DNA from: Sphingopyxis sp.
GTDB lineage: Bacteria > Pseudomonadota > Alphaproteobacteria > Sphingomonadales > Sphingomonadaceae
NCBI RefSeq assembly: GCF_019459305.1
Contig: NZ_JAIBES010000032.1
Coordinates: 1 to 35,496 of the forward strand
Length of the DNA stretch: 35,496 bases
Reading direction: 5' to 3'
Positions 1-8,047 of the stretch are shown in pieces. Under the pieces are notes generated by a model. That model had not been told where the DNA came from. It searched no databases and saw only the letters and a program-made list of their open reading frames with translations. The translations under genes and the position numbers were made by a program. Within the stretch, counting starts at the first letter, position 1; every line of letters begins with the position of its first letter.

Positions 1-71
1 ATCAAAATCCGCGTCGCGCGCGTCAGTTCTTCCTGCTGCGCCGGGGGCAGATGGTCGACATCATTTCTCAT
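1..71 (-). CDS. Nucleotidyltransferase-HEPN family protein, N-terminal fragment cut by window edge
   Basis: Only the first 23 or so codons are present; the gene continues leftwards out of the window. The ATG at 71-69 reads MRNDVDHLPPAQQEELTRAT followed by RIL. The pattern DHLPxAxQxEL followed by xRIL is the characteristic start of alphaproteobacterial proteins that have an N-terminal nucleotidyltransferase (MNT-like) domain and a C-terminal HEPN domain. This is recognised from memory of the family; the catalytic GSxxRxD region would lie outside the window. Such proteins are often linked to toxin-antitoxin or defence functions. The decayed HEPN fragment immediately upstream on the same strand supports the assignment. 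Confidence is limited by the short length. Confidence 0.5.
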   Translation of the reverse strand, partial: MRNDVDHLPPAQQEELTRATRIL

Positions 72-110
72 CACCGGATTCTCGCCATCTTCTCGCCCGG
101 TGGCAAGACC

Positions 111-410
111 TCATTGCGGCCGATCGCTGTCGATTGACCCAAATCGGATGTAAAAAACTATGCCGAGTCGATTGCCGCAACGTTGTTGGAAAGCAAGGCG
201 TTCGCGCGCCCACTCGGCATAGTGGGCCGCTCGGCATAATTTTGAATAACGAGCTTTCACATAGGCCTCTGTGAGCTTCTCGAAGCACGCACGATCGTCG
301 CGCCGTTCACGGCGCCATGCGTCGACCAACCGCATGTCTATTCGCACGGCTTGGGTACGCAGAAAGCCAAGATTATGAACTTGCGGAGTCTGATAAGGCC
401 ATCGCCATAG
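111..410 (-). pseudogene. Decayed C-terminal HEPN domain (remnant of a nucleotidyltransferase-HEPN gene)
   Basis: An open frame read from about 410 down to 111 contains YQTPQVHNLGFLRTQAVRID, then RLVDAWRRERRDDRACFEKL and TEAYVKARYSK. This matches the HEPN half of nucleotidyltransferase-HEPN proteins, whose typical form is YxPxxHNxxFLRxxAE, then LxxAWPRxxRRxxxxFExLxxAYVxARYS, then a final EELxWLxERV helix. That final helix is only approximate here (AEWARERLAFQQRC). The nucleotidyltransferase half that should precede it is absent: the frame upstream of about 410 reads unrelated sequence and the next gene lies close behind. The fragment is therefore a probable truncated relic, in tandem with the related gene starting at 71. 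A short stand-alone HEPN protein starting near 494 cannot be excluded. Confidence 0.55.
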
Positions 411-673
411 CTGATCCACTGCTATTTGCCCTTGGCCCTCGCGAGCCCGTTCGCTGCATTTTTTATCCCTAAAATCATAAAATTCTGCCCGCATTGGCAA
501 AAAAGTCGGATTGGATCCTGTGGGACACACAGGGACCCGAAACGCCTCTCAAACACTCAGCAAAGCTGGAATTCTAGTAAACCGTTCGGTACAGTGGGGA
601 TTAGAACGTCCCGGACAGAAAGGGTTCATCGCGGCGGCTTTAACGGACCGCCAGCCGTAACAGGAGAACAACC
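411..673. other. Non-coding spacer upstream of the YbaY-type gene
   Basis: I see no convincing gene in this stretch. It should hold the promoter of the lipoprotein gene at 674, but I could not identify -35/-10 boxes with confidence. The last bases carry the ribosome binding site AGGAG about 7 nt before the ATG. The left part may hold further degraded HEPN-gene sequence, but nothing in it is recognisable. Confidence 0.4.
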
Positions 674-1096
674 ATGGTCCGTATCGCCGGCGCGCTTGCG
701 CTCAGCCTCACCGCTCTGCCGCTCGCCGCGTGCGCGACACTGGGGCCGTCCGAACAGCCGGTGTCGGTGACCGGCCAGATCACCTATCGCGAGCGCATCG
801 CGTTGCCGCCAACGGCGCAGATCGAAATCCAGCTGAGCGATGTCAGCTTGATGGATGCCCCCTCGCGCACCATCGCACAGCAAAGCTTTACCGCCGACGG
901 CCGCCAGGTGCCTTTTGCCTTTTCACTGACCGTCGACCAGCGTCCGCTCGACCCGCGGCACAGCTATGCGGTGTCGGCGCGCATCACCGATGCATCCGGT
1001 CGGCTGATGTTCATCACCGACACACGCAATAGCGTGGCGTTCGATAGCCGGAGCCGGATCGACATGGGGACGCTGACGCTGGTGAAGACGCGCTAA
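674..1096 (+). CDS. YbaY family lipoprotein
   Basis: This is a 140-residue exported lipoprotein. A hydrophobic signal peptide ends in the lipobox LAAC, with the lipidated Cys at residue 20. The rest matches the YbaY/YscW-like lipoprotein family: VTGQITYRERIALPPTAQIE, then a DVS.xDAPS segment, then QVPFAFSLTVD, then HSYAVSARI and a final TDT segment. The family forms a small beta-sandwich of unclear function; members are outer-membrane or periplasmic and are annotated as lipoprotein chaperone-like. The start is fixed by AGGAG 7 nt upstream and by the signal peptide. It stands alone, followed by a palindromic repeat and then ppc on the same strand. Confidence 0.85.
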   Translation: MVRIAGALALSLTALPLAACATLGPSEQPVSVTGQITYRERIALPPTAQIEIQLSDVSLMDAPSRTIAQQSFTADGRQVPFAFSLTVDQRPLDPRHSYAVSARITDASGRLMFITDTRNSVAFDSRSRIDMGTLTLVKTR

Positions 1097-1104
1097 GCCT
1101 ATTC

Positions 1105-1184
1105 TCGTCATCCCGGCGAAGGCCGGGATCTCGACCTCGCTTTTTTTCGATACGGTGAGATCCCGCCTTTCGCTGGGATGACGA
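1105..1184. repeat. REP-like paired palindrome (about 80 bp)
   Basis: Two 28-nt arms, 1105-1132 and 1157-1184, are inverted copies of each other with about three mismatches. Both carry the core CGTCATCCC(G/A)GCGAA and end in CGGGATCTC. They are separated by a T-rich 24-nt spacer containing CTTTTTTTC. The element lies in the spacer between the YbaY-type gene and ppc and would form a long hairpin in RNA. The sequence type is common in sphingomonad intergenic regions. It may also terminate transcription. Confidence 0.75.
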
Positions 1185-1259
1185 AGTGTGGGCGGCGCAT
1201 AGCTATGCGCGCACCCTGCCGCTTGACGCTGCGCCTTCGCAGGTGCAGCAAAGCGGCTT

Positions 1260-3938
1260 ATGGGCCCGCCTATCCAGATCTCGCAAAATCCCGACATCCG
1301 CTATCTCGGGCGGATCCTCGGTGACGTCATTCGCGCCTATGGCGGCGACAAATTGTTCCGGCAGACTGAATATATCCGCTCATCGAGCGTCGATAGGCAT
1401 CGCGGGATCGCGGGGGCCGAGGCGATCGATCCCGGGCTCGATGCGCTGAGCCTGGATGACACGGTCGCGTTCGTGCGCGGGTTCATGCTGTTTTCGATGC
1501 TCGCCAATCTGGCCGAGGACCGGCAGGGGGTTGCCGCCGAGCCCGAGGCGACCGTCGCGGCGGCGATCGACAAGCTGAAGGCCGACGGGATCGATAGCGA
1601 CGCGATTGCCGCGCTGCTCAGTGCCTCGCTCGTCGCGCCGGTGCTCACCGCGCACCCGACCGAGGTGCGGCGCAAATCGATGCTCGACCACAAGAACCGC
1701 ATCGCCGAGCTGATGCTGCTGCGCGACAGCGGCGCCGACGAGACGCCAGAGGGCGATGTCGTCGAGGATGCGATCCGGCGGCAGATCGTGCTGCTGTGGC
1801 AGACGCGGCCGCTGCGCATGGAAAAATTGTTCGTCGCCGACGAGATCGACAATGCGCTGACCTATCTCCGCGACGTGTTCCTGCCCGTGGTGCCGAAGCT
1901 GTACGCGCGCTGGGAAACCGAGCTGGGGCAGCGTCCCGCGAGTTTCCTGCGCGTCGGCAGCTGGATCGGCGGCGACCGCGACGGCAACCCGTTCGTCACT
2001 GCCGAGACGATGGTGATGGCGACGAGACGCAATGCCGCGGCGGTGCTGGGCCATTATATCGACGCGGTGCATGGGCTGGGCGCCGAATTGTCGGTGTCGG
2101 CGAGCCTGGCCGCAGTTCCGGAAGCGGTCGAGGCGCTGGCCGAGGCGAGCGGCGACAACGCTCCGAGCCGCCGCGACGAGCCCTATCGCCGCGCGCTGTC
2201 GGGCATTTATGCGCGGCTGTGCGCGACCTATACGCAGATCGTCGGCAAGGCGCCGCCGCGGCCTTCGGCGCTGAAGGGTGACGCTTACCCGGCCCCCGCC
2301 GATTTCCGCCGCGACCTCGTTACAATCGCCAATGGCCTGTCGGCGAACAGCCAAGGGCAGTTCGGCGGGATCGGTGCGCTCGGGCGGCTGATCCGCGCGG
2401 TCGAGGTGTTCGGGTTCCACCTTGCGACGCTCGACATGCGGCAGAACAGCGCGGTGCACGAACGGGTGCTCGCCGAGCTGCTCAAGGTATCGGGCGTGTG
2501 CGCCGACTATCTGGCGCTGGACGAAGATGGTCGCGTCGCGCTGCTCACCGCCGAACTGCAAAGCGACCGGCCGCTCGCGGCGCCGTGGCACCAGTGGAGC
2601 GACGAGACTGCGGGCGAGCTGGCCATCGTCCATGCCGCCGCCGATGTGCGCGCGCGGCTGGGCGGCGATGCGATCTGTCAGTGGATCATCAGCATGGCGC
2701 AGACCCTGTCCGACCTGCTCGAGGTTCATGTGCTGGCGCGCGAAGCCGGATTGTGGCGCAGCGGCGAAGCGGCGGGACAATCGAACCTGATGGTCGTCCC
2801 CTTGTTCGAGACGATCGCCGATCTCGACAAGGCGCCGGAAATCATGCGCCGCTATTTCGCGATGCCCGAAATCGGACCGCAGGTCGGACAGCGCGGGCAT
2901 CAGGAAGTGATGATCGGCTATTCGGATTCGAACAAGGACGGCGGGTATCTGACCTCGACCTGGGGATTGCATCAGGCGTCGCAGGCGCTGACCCCGGTGT
3001 TCGACGAGGCCGACAGTGCGATGCAATTGTTCCACGGCCGCGGCGGCGCGGTCGGGCGCGGCGGCGGCAGCGCCTTTGCCGCGATCCGGGCGCAGCCCGC
3101 AGGCACGGTGCAGGGGCGTATCCGCATCACCGAACAGGGCGAGGTGATCGCGGCGAAATATGGCACCGCAGCGAGCGCGGCGGCGAATCTGGAGGCGATG
3201 GTGTCGGCGAGTTTGCTCGCGAGCCTGGAGCCCGAGGCGCTGAGCGACAAGGATGCGGCGCGCTTTACCACGGCGATGGATGCGCTCTCGGACAGCGCCT
3301 TCGCGGCTTATCGCGGGCTGGTGTACGACACGCCGGCGTTCAAGGATTTTTTCCGCGCGATGACCCCGATCGCCGAGATCGCGACGCTGAAAATCGGATC
3401 GCGCCCGTCGAGCCGCACCAAGTCGAGCGCGATCGAGGATCTGCGCGCGATCCCGTGGGTGTTCAGCTGGGCGCAGGCGCGCGCGATGCTGCCCGGCTGG
3501 TACGGGACGGGCGAGGGTTTTGCGGCGTTTGGCGACAAGGCGCTGCTGGCGGACATGGCGGCGGGGTGGCCGTTCTTTGCGGCGCTGCTCGGCAATATGG
3601 AGATGGTGCTCGCGAAATCCGACATGGGGATTGCGGCGCGCTATGCCGAGCTGGCGGGGCATGTCGACGGGCATAAGGCGATCTTTGGTCGCATCCGCGA
3701 CGGGTGGAACCGCGCGCATGACGGGTTGCTCGCCGTCACCGGCCAGACGCGGCTGCTCGAAAAAAACCCGGCGCTCGAGGCGTCGATCCGGCTGCGGCTG
3801 CCCTATATCGAACCGCTCAACCTGCTCCAGATTGAGCTGATGAAGCGCCACCGCGCGGAGGAGACCGACCCGCGTATTGCCGAGGGCATCCAGCTGACGA
3901 TCAACGCCATTGCGACGGCGCTGCGCAATAGCGGCTGA
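1260..3938 (+). CDS. ppc: Phosphoenolpyruvate carboxylase
   Basis: This enzyme adds bicarbonate to phosphoenolpyruvate to give oxaloacetate, the anaplerotic feed of the TCA cycle; it is cytosolic. The 892 residues match the usual length of about 880-930. Signature segments are in order: VLTAHPTEVRRKS with the catalytic His at residue 132, SWIGGDRDGNP around 235-243, MIGYSDSNKDGGYLTSTWGL in the middle, and the glycine-rich loop FHGRGGAVGRGGG after it. The protein ends in ALRNSG, resembling the conserved C-terminal -NTG that takes part in catalysis. The start at 1260 has no clear Shine-Dalgarno sequence, so the exact N-terminus is uncertain. The gene appears to be monocistronic, followed by a convergent lipoprotein gene. 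Identification is certain. Confidence 0.97.
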   Translation: MGPPIQISQNPDIRYLGRILGDVIRAYGGDKLFRQTEYIRSSSVDRHRGIAGAEAIDPGLDALSLDDTVAFVRGFMLFSMLANLAEDRQGVAAEPEATVAAAIDKLKADGIDSDAIAALLSASLVAPVLTAHPTEVRRKSMLDHKNRIAELMLLRDSGADETPEGDVVEDAIRRQIVLLWQTRPLRMEKLFVADEIDNALTYLRDVFLPVVPKLYARWETELGQRPASFLRVGSWIGGDRDGNPFVTAETMVMATRRNAAAVLGHYIDAVHGLGAELSVSASLAAVPEAVEALAEASGDNAPSRRDEPYRRALSGIYARLCATYTQIVGKAPPRPSALKGDAYPAPADFRRDLVTIANGLSANSQGQFGGIGALGRLIRAVEVFGFHLATLDMRQNSAVHERVLAELLKVSGVCADYLALDEDGRVALLTAELQSDRPLAAPWHQWSDETAGELAIVHAAADVRARLGGDAICQWIISMAQTLSDLLEVHVLAREAGLWRSGEAAGQSNLMVVPLFETIADLDKAPEIMRRYFAMPEIGPQVGQRGHQEVMIGYSDSNKDGGYLTSTWGLHQASQALTPVFDEADSAMQLFHGRGGAVGRGGGSAFAAIRAQPAGTVQGRIRITEQGEVIAAKYGTAASAAANLEAMVSASLLASLEPEALSDKDAARFTTAMDALSDSAFAAYRGLVYDTPAFKDFFRAMTPIAEIATLKIGSRPSSRTKSSAIEDLRAIPWVFSWAQARAMLPGWYGTGEGFAAFGDKALLADMAAGWPFFAALLGNMEMVLAKSDMGIAARYAELAGHVDGHKAIFGRIRDGWNRAHDGLLAVTGQTRLLEKNPALEASIRLRLPYIEPLNLLQIELMKRHRAEETDPRIAEGIQLTINAIATALRNSG

Positions 3939-4007
3939 CGCGTCGCCCTCGCGAAAGCTAGGACTGCTGCCCGGTTTGCGAAGCGACGAAGATCAAGGCC
4001 TCAAGCG

Positions 4008-4027
4008 GCCCCCGCTTGCGCGGGGGC
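4008..4027. terminator. GC-rich hairpin between convergent genes
   Basis: A perfect 8-bp stem, GCCCCCGC / GCGGGGGC, has a TTGC loop. It lies between the stop of ppc (3938) and the stop of the convergent lipoprotein gene (4037). No T run follows on either strand. It may act as a weak bidirectional terminator or be a small dispersed palindrome; similar cores occur at 19390-19405. Confidence 0.45.
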
Positions 4028-4036
4028 GACGGTGTG

Positions 4037-4552
4037 TCAGCTCTTCGTAATCACCACCTCGCCCTTGGCATTGGTGCCATCGGGGGCGAAGTTGATGCGG
4101 AAATCGGCGCCGTCCTTGTCCTTGCCCGCCAGCGTATCGCCGGTGCGGGTGACCTTGACGCCCTTTTTGGCGAATTCGCCCGCCATCCAGTCGGCGGCCT
4201 TGGTCGGCGCAGCGGGTGAGGTGAAGCCGAGTTTGACGGTCGCTTTGTCGACGCCATTCTTCTCGTTGGCATCGACGTCGACCGTGGTCACCTTGCTGCC
4301 GGGGTAGAGTTTGACGCCATCGATGTCGAAATCGCTTTCGATGTCGAGGTCGACGAAATCGGGGATGTCGATGTCGATCGACGCGCCCTCGCCGCCGATC
4401 TTGATATTGCCGCCGTCCTTGCCGGCCTTGATCTGGACGCCGCCATGCTCGTCGCCGGCGTTGATCGAGACTTCGGTGGCGTCCTTGGCTTTCTCGTCCG
4501 ATCCGCAGGCGGCGAGGAGCATCAGCGGGGGGATCAGGAACGCGAGGCGCAT
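4037..4552 (-). CDS. Asp-rich lipoprotein of unknown function
   Basis: This 171-residue protein has a signal peptide ending in the lipobox LLAAC, with Cys at residue 16. The start at 4552 is set by AAGGAG 7 nt upstream and by the signal peptide; a longer frame to 4627 would destroy the signal sequence. The middle (about residues 25-85) alternates Asp/Glu with hydrophobic residues and Gly, for example ASIDIDIPDFVDLDIESDFD, which suggests a repetitive beta structure, possibly cation-binding. The C-terminal part (about 100-171) looks like a compact domain, DWMAGEFAKKGVKVTRTGDT followed by strands. I do not recognise a named family. A strong promoter lies just upstream (4580-4608), so good expression is expected. 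Confidence 0.75.
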   Translation of the reverse strand: MRLAFLIPPLMLLAACGSDEKAKDATEVSINAGDEHGGVQIKAGKDGGNIKIGGEGASIDIDIPDFVDLDIESDFDIDGVKLYPGSKVTTVDVDANEKNGVDKATVKLGFTSPAAPTKAADWMAGEFAKKGVKVTRTGDTLAGKDKDGADFRINFAPDGTNAKGEVVITKS

Positions 4553-4579
4553 GGGACATCTCCTTGGTGAGTTATATAA

Positions 4580-4608
4580 ATAATACACCTTGGAGCTGAG
4601 CAAGTCAA
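4580..4608 (-). promoter_or_regulatory. Sigma-70-type promoter of the Asp-rich lipoprotein gene
   Basis: Read on the minus strand, TTGACT (4608-4603) is followed by a 17-nt spacer and TATTAT (4585-4580). Each hexamer has one mismatch to the consensus and the spacing is ideal. Transcription would start near 4573, about 20 nt before the ATG at 4552. It stands out in this GC-rich window. Confidence 0.7.
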
Positions 4609-4620
4609 TCGCCCCCTCTT

Positions 4621-4700
4621 TCGTCATGCCGGACCTGATCCTGCACCCATGCCGCGGGCGCGGTCATGGACCCCGGATCAAGTCGCCCGGATCAAGTCGA
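4621..4700. repeat. Degenerate REP-like palindrome
   Basis: It contains CGTCATGCCGGAC, then TGGACCCCGGATCAAGTC and a second CCGGATCAAGTCGAACG. This is the same family as the intact element at 21143-21216, but with a damaged second arm. It lies between the divergent-looking end of the SDR gene and the lipoprotein promoter. Confidence 0.55.
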
Positions 4701-4748
4701 ACGCGCTAAATGGCTCGTTCGAGGGCGGCGATGAGAGAGACGCGAGCT

Positions 4749-5552
4749 TCATGCATCGATGCTGGTCCGCAGGTCGCCGTGCACCAACCCGCCGTCGACG
4801 GTGATCGTGTCGCCCACGACATAGTCACCCGCTTTCGACGCGAGAAAGATCGCGGCGCCGGCCATATCCTCGGGAACGCCGATGCGTTTGACCGGAATGC
4901 TCTGCGCTACCGCATCGCCATGGTCGCGCGCGGCCTTGTTCATGTCCGACTGGAAGGCGCCGGGCGCGATCGCGGTGACGAGGATATGGTCGGTAACCAG
5001 CCGCGCCGCGAGGCGCTTGGTCAGGTAGAGGATCGCCGCCTTCGATGCATGATAGCTGTAGGTTTCCCACGGATTGAGCCGCATACCGTCGATCGAGCCG
5101 ATGTTGATGACTTTCGATGGGCGTTCGTGCGTCCCGCCCGCCTTGAGCAGGCCGTGGAGCGCCTGCGTCAAGAAGAAGGGCGATTTGACGTTGATGTCCA
5201 TTACCTTGTCCCAGCCCGCCTCGGGGAAACCCTCGAACGGTTCGCCCCATGCCGCGCCGGCATTGTTGACGAGGATGTCGAGGCGCTCTTCGCGCGCTTC
5301 GAGTTCCTTGGCGAGTGCGCGGCAGCCTTCGACCGTCGCGAGGTCGACCGGCAGGCCGATGACCTTGCCCGGATAGCGCGTTTCGAAATCGGCGATGGCT
5401 TCCTCGATCTGCGCGGTCTTGCGCGCCGAGATGTACACGCGGGCGCAGCCTGCGGCGAGATAGCCCTCGACGATCATCTTGCCGATGCCGCGCGAGCCGC
5501 CGGTGACGAGCGCGATGCGGCCGTCGAGGCCGAACATGTCCTGAAGGTTCAT
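4749..5552 (-). CDS. SDR family oxidoreductase (RhlG/FabG-like)
   Basis: This is a classical short-chain dehydrogenase of 267 residues, the usual length. The nucleotide-binding motif TGGSRGIG is at 17-24, NNAG at 96-99, the catalytic Ser at 153, Tyr167 and Lys171 in YHASK, and the C-terminal TVDGG segment near 251-255. An Arg at the start of the second strand (SARK) suggests NADP(H) preference, by inference. The resemblance to RhlG-like reductases is general and the substrate is unknown. The start at 5552 is chosen because an AAGGAT sequence lies about 9 nt upstream. It is the last of three minus-strand genes after the two acyl-CoA dehydrogenases, separated from them by 145 nt of palindromic sequence, so it may be partly independent. 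Confidence 0.85.
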   Translation of the reverse strand: MNLQDMFGLDGRIALVTGGSRGIGKMIVEGYLAAGCARVYISARKTAQIEEAIADFETRYPGKVIGLPVDLATVEGCRALAKELEAREERLDILVNNAGAAWGEPFEGFPEAGWDKVMDINVKSPFFLTQALHGLLKAGGTHERPSKVINIGSIDGMRLNPWETYSYHASKAAILYLTKRLAARLVTDHILVTAIAPGAFQSDMNKAARDHGDAVAQSIPVKRIGVPEDMAGAAIFLASKAGDYVVGDTITVDGGLVHGDLRTSIDA

Positions 5553-5568
5553 TGTCTCATCCTTTTTT

Positions 5569-5690
5569 CCCCTCCCTTTAAGGGGAGGATTGGGGTGGGG
5601 CATGTCTGGGCTGCGCGAAGCCGCGAAACCCTCCCCGCTGCGCCCCTGATCAAGTCCGGGGCTCGCTGCCCCTCCCGCAGGCGGGAGGGG
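5569..5690. repeat. Intergenic palindromes of the CCCCTCCC/GGGAGGGG type
   Basis: The spacer between the SDR and the acyl-CoA dehydrogenase holds two hairpins. One is CCTCCC (5571-5576) with GGGAGG (5583-5588), followed by TTGGGGTGGGG. The other is CCCCTCCCGC (5669-5678) with GCGGGAGGGG (5681-5690). Between them is a TGATCAAGTCCGGGG segment that matches the core of the element at 21143-21216. This looks like a composite of dispersed intergenic repeats. Confidence 0.6.
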
Positions 5691-5697
5691 ATGAAGT

Positions 5698-6816
5698 TTA
5701 GTAGCCGTTCATCCGGGCGACCTGGTCAATGTGATAATGCACATCGCCCATATATTCGGCGAGGGCGCGGTCGCGCTTCATATAAAGACCGATGTCATAT
5801 TCGTCGGTCATGCCGATGCCGCCGTGCATCTGGACGCCTTCGCGCACCGCGAGGTTGGCGGCGCGGCCGGCCTTCGCTTTCGCGACCGACACCATCAGCT
5901 TCGCGCCCTCATTGCCCTCGTCCAGGAGCTGCTGCGCCTTCATCACCGTCGCGCGCGCAACTTCCATTTCGCCATAGAGATGCGCGGCGCGGTGCTGGAG
6001 ACCCTGGAACTCGCCGATCAGCTTGCCGAACTGCTTGCGCTCCTTGAGGTAAGTGACGGTCATGTCCATCGCGCCCTGCCCGACACCGACCATTTCGGCG
6101 GCGGCGCCGGTGCGCGTCGCGGCAAGCAGTGCGTCAAGGATGTCGCCGCCGGCATCGACTTCGCCGATCACCGCGTCGGCATCGACTTCGACACCGTCGA
6201 GGGTGACATGACTGGCGAGACTGGAGTCGACGAGCCGCCGCGGATCGGCGGTGACCCCCTTGGCATCCTTCGGCACCGCGAACAGGGTGATGCCGCCGTC
6301 GGTCTTCGCCGCGACGATGCTCATGTCGGCGACATGGCCGTGGAGGACGAAGCTTTTCTTGCCGTCGAGGCGGAAGCCGTTGCCGGCGCGCGTCGCGGTG
6401 GCCGCGATGCGGTCGGGGCGATGCTTGGCGCCCTCATCGATCGCGAGCGCGATGATCGCTTCACCCGATGCGATCGCGGGGAGCCAGCGGCCCGCCTGCG
6501 TGCCGCCCGCCTTCGCGAGCGCGGCAACCGCGCCGACGCTCGTCGACAGGAAGGGCGACGGGGTCAGGTTGCGGCCGATTTCCTCGAGCACGATGCCCGC
6601 CTCCATATGCCCCATGCCGAGCCCGCCATGCGCCTCGGGAACGAGCATTCCGGGCAGGCCCATTTCGGTGAACTGCGTCCAGAGGTCGCGCGAGAAGCCG
6701 GTGGCGTCGGCGCTGTCGCGCAGTTTGCGCAGGTGCGATACCGGCGCCTGTTCGGCGACGAAGGGCGCGACGCTGTCCTTGAGCATCGCCTGGTCGTCAT
6801 TGTGATACAAAGGCAT
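5698..6816 (-). CDS. Acyl-CoA dehydrogenase, probable non-catalytic partner subunit
   Basis: This 372-residue member of the acyl-CoA dehydrogenase family has the usual three parts: an N-terminal helical domain (VPEAHGGLGMG near 59-69), a central beta domain, and a C-terminal helical domain with RKQFGKLIGEFQGLQHRAA and QMHGGIGMTDEYDIGLYMKR. The C-terminus reads ALAEYMGDVHYHIDQVARMN where many family members have the catalytic Glu in an EGT motif. The usual base is therefore missing at that site. It starts 3 nt after the stop of the next acyl-CoA dehydrogenase upstream. Such pairs form heterotetramers in actinobacterial steroid degradation (FadE28/FadE29-type), and the same is inferred here. 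The substrate is unknown. Confidence 0.85.
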   Translation of the reverse strand: MPLYHNDDQAMLKDSVAPFVAEQAPVSHLRKLRDSADATGFSRDLWTQFTEMGLPGMLVPEAHGGLGMGHMEAGIVLEEIGRNLTPSPFLSTSVGAVAALAKAGGTQAGRWLPAIASGEAIIALAIDEGAKHRPDRIAATATRAGNGFRLDGKKSFVLHGHVADMSIVAAKTDGGITLFAVPKDAKGVTADPRRLVDSSLASHVTLDGVEVDADAVIGEVDAGGDILDALLAATRTGAAAEMVGVGQGAMDMTVTYLKERKQFGKLIGEFQGLQHRAAHLYGEMEVARATVMKAQQLLDEGNEGAKLMVSVAKAKAGRAANLAVREGVQMHGGIGMTDEYDIGLYMKRDRALAEYMGDVHYHIDQVARMNGY

Positions 6817-6819
6817 GGG

Positions 6820-8001
6820 TCAGGCTCCGGGCAGGTCGAGGATACGCTTGGCGATGACGTTGAGCATGACTTCGCTCGTGCCGCCTTCGATCGAATTGGC
6901 CTTGGTGCGCAGCCAGCCGCGGGCACGCGCGCCGCCCTTGGTTTCTTCGCTGTCCCATTCGAGCGCTTCGCTGCCGCCGCCCGACATGACGAGTTCGTGG
7001 CGGCGCTTATTGAGTTCGGTGCCGACATATTTCATCATGTTCGACGACGCGGGATGCGCGCGGCCGGTCTTCCACATGTCCATGAAGCGTTCGCCCATCG
7101 CGCGGTACGCGAAGACATCGACGTCGAACGCCGCCATTTCGGCGCGCAGGATCGGATCGTCGAGTTCGCCTGCGGCATTCTTGCCAAAGGATTTCGCGAA
7201 CGCGCCGCCGATGCTGACCATGTCGCCGCCCGCGCCGCCGCCCGAGATCATCTCGCGTTCGTGTCCCAGCAGATATTTGGCGACGTCCCAGCCGCGGTTG
7301 ATCTCGCCGACATATTGCGTCTTCGGCACTTCGACGTCGTCGAAGAAGGTTTCGCAGAAGGGCGAGTTGCCCGAAATCAGCAGGATCGGCTTGGTCGTGA
7401 CCCCCTTGCTCGCCATGTCGAAGAGCATGAAGGTGATGCCCTGATATTTGTTCGCCTTGTCGGTGCGGACGAGGCAGAAGATCCAGTCGGCCTGGTCGGC
7501 GTAGCTGGTCCAGATCTTCGACCCGTTGACGACCCAATGATCGCCCTTGTCCTCGCCGAACGTTTGCAGCGAGACGAGATCGCTGCCCGAACCGGGCTCC
7601 GAATAGCCCTGGCACCAGCGGATTTCGCCGCGCGCGATCGGGTTGAGGTACTGGACCTTCTGTTCCTCGGTACCGAATTGCAGCAGCGCGGGGCCGAGCA
7701 TCCAGATGCCGAAGCTGTCGAGCGGCGAGCGCGCGTGGATGCGCTTCATTTCCTGTTTGAAAATCTTGGTCTGCTCGGGGGTGAGACCGGCGCCGCCATA
7801 GGCCTTGGGCCAGTCGGGGACGGTATAACCCTTGGCCGCGCAGGCTTCGAGCCACTGCTTCTGGGCGTCATTCTTGAACACCCAATTGCGCCCGCCCCAG
7901 CAGACATCGCCTTCCTCGCGGATGGGTTCGCGCATTTCGGCGGGGCAGTTTGCCTCCAGCCAGCCGCGCACTTCGGCGCGAAAAGCGTCCAGATCGCTCA
8001 T
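6820..8001 (-). CDS. Acyl-CoA dehydrogenase, probable catalytic subunit
   Basis: This FAD-dependent enzyme of 393 residues introduces a trans-2 double bond into an acyl-CoA. Visible segments are WPKAYGGAGLTPEQ near 64-77, the flavin-site region GYSEPGSGSDLVSLQT near 131-146, VNGSKIWTSYADQADW, and near the C-terminus TKANSIEGGTSEVMLNVIAK, with the Glu in the place of the usual catalytic base. It is the first gene of the minus-strand run and is followed at 3 nt by a second, shorter acyl-CoA dehydrogenase. The large/small pairing resembles heteromeric dehydrogenases acting on bulky or side-chain acyl-CoAs. A palindromic candidate operator lies 47 nt upstream of the ATG. Confidence 0.9.
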   Translation of the reverse strand: MSDLDAFRAEVRGWLEANCPAEMREPIREEGDVCWGGRNWVFKNDAQKQWLEACAAKGYTVPDWPKAYGGAGLTPEQTKIFKQEMKRIHARSPLDSFGIWMLGPALLQFGTEEQKVQYLNPIARGEIRWCQGYSEPGSGSDLVSLQTFGEDKGDHWVVNGSKIWTSYADQADWIFCLVRTDKANKYQGITFMLFDMASKGVTTKPILLISGNSPFCETFFDDVEVPKTQYVGEINRGWDVAKYLLGHEREMISGGGAGGDMVSIGGAFAKSFGKNAAGELDDPILRAEMAAFDVDVFAYRAMGERFMDMWKTGRAHPASSNMMKYVGTELNKRRHELVMSGGGSEALEWDSEETKGGARARGWLRTKANSIEGGTSEVMLNVIAKRILDLPGA

Positions 8002-8047
8002 GTTTCAGGCTCCTCTTCCTGCGCCAAATCTAGGAGCAGTCGCCTGC

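Noticed and set aside
1380..3851. Very long open frame (823 residues) on the minus strand
   Set aside because: It is exactly antisense to ppc, is extremely Arg/His/Asp-rich and resembles no family. It results from GC-biased third positions in the real gene.
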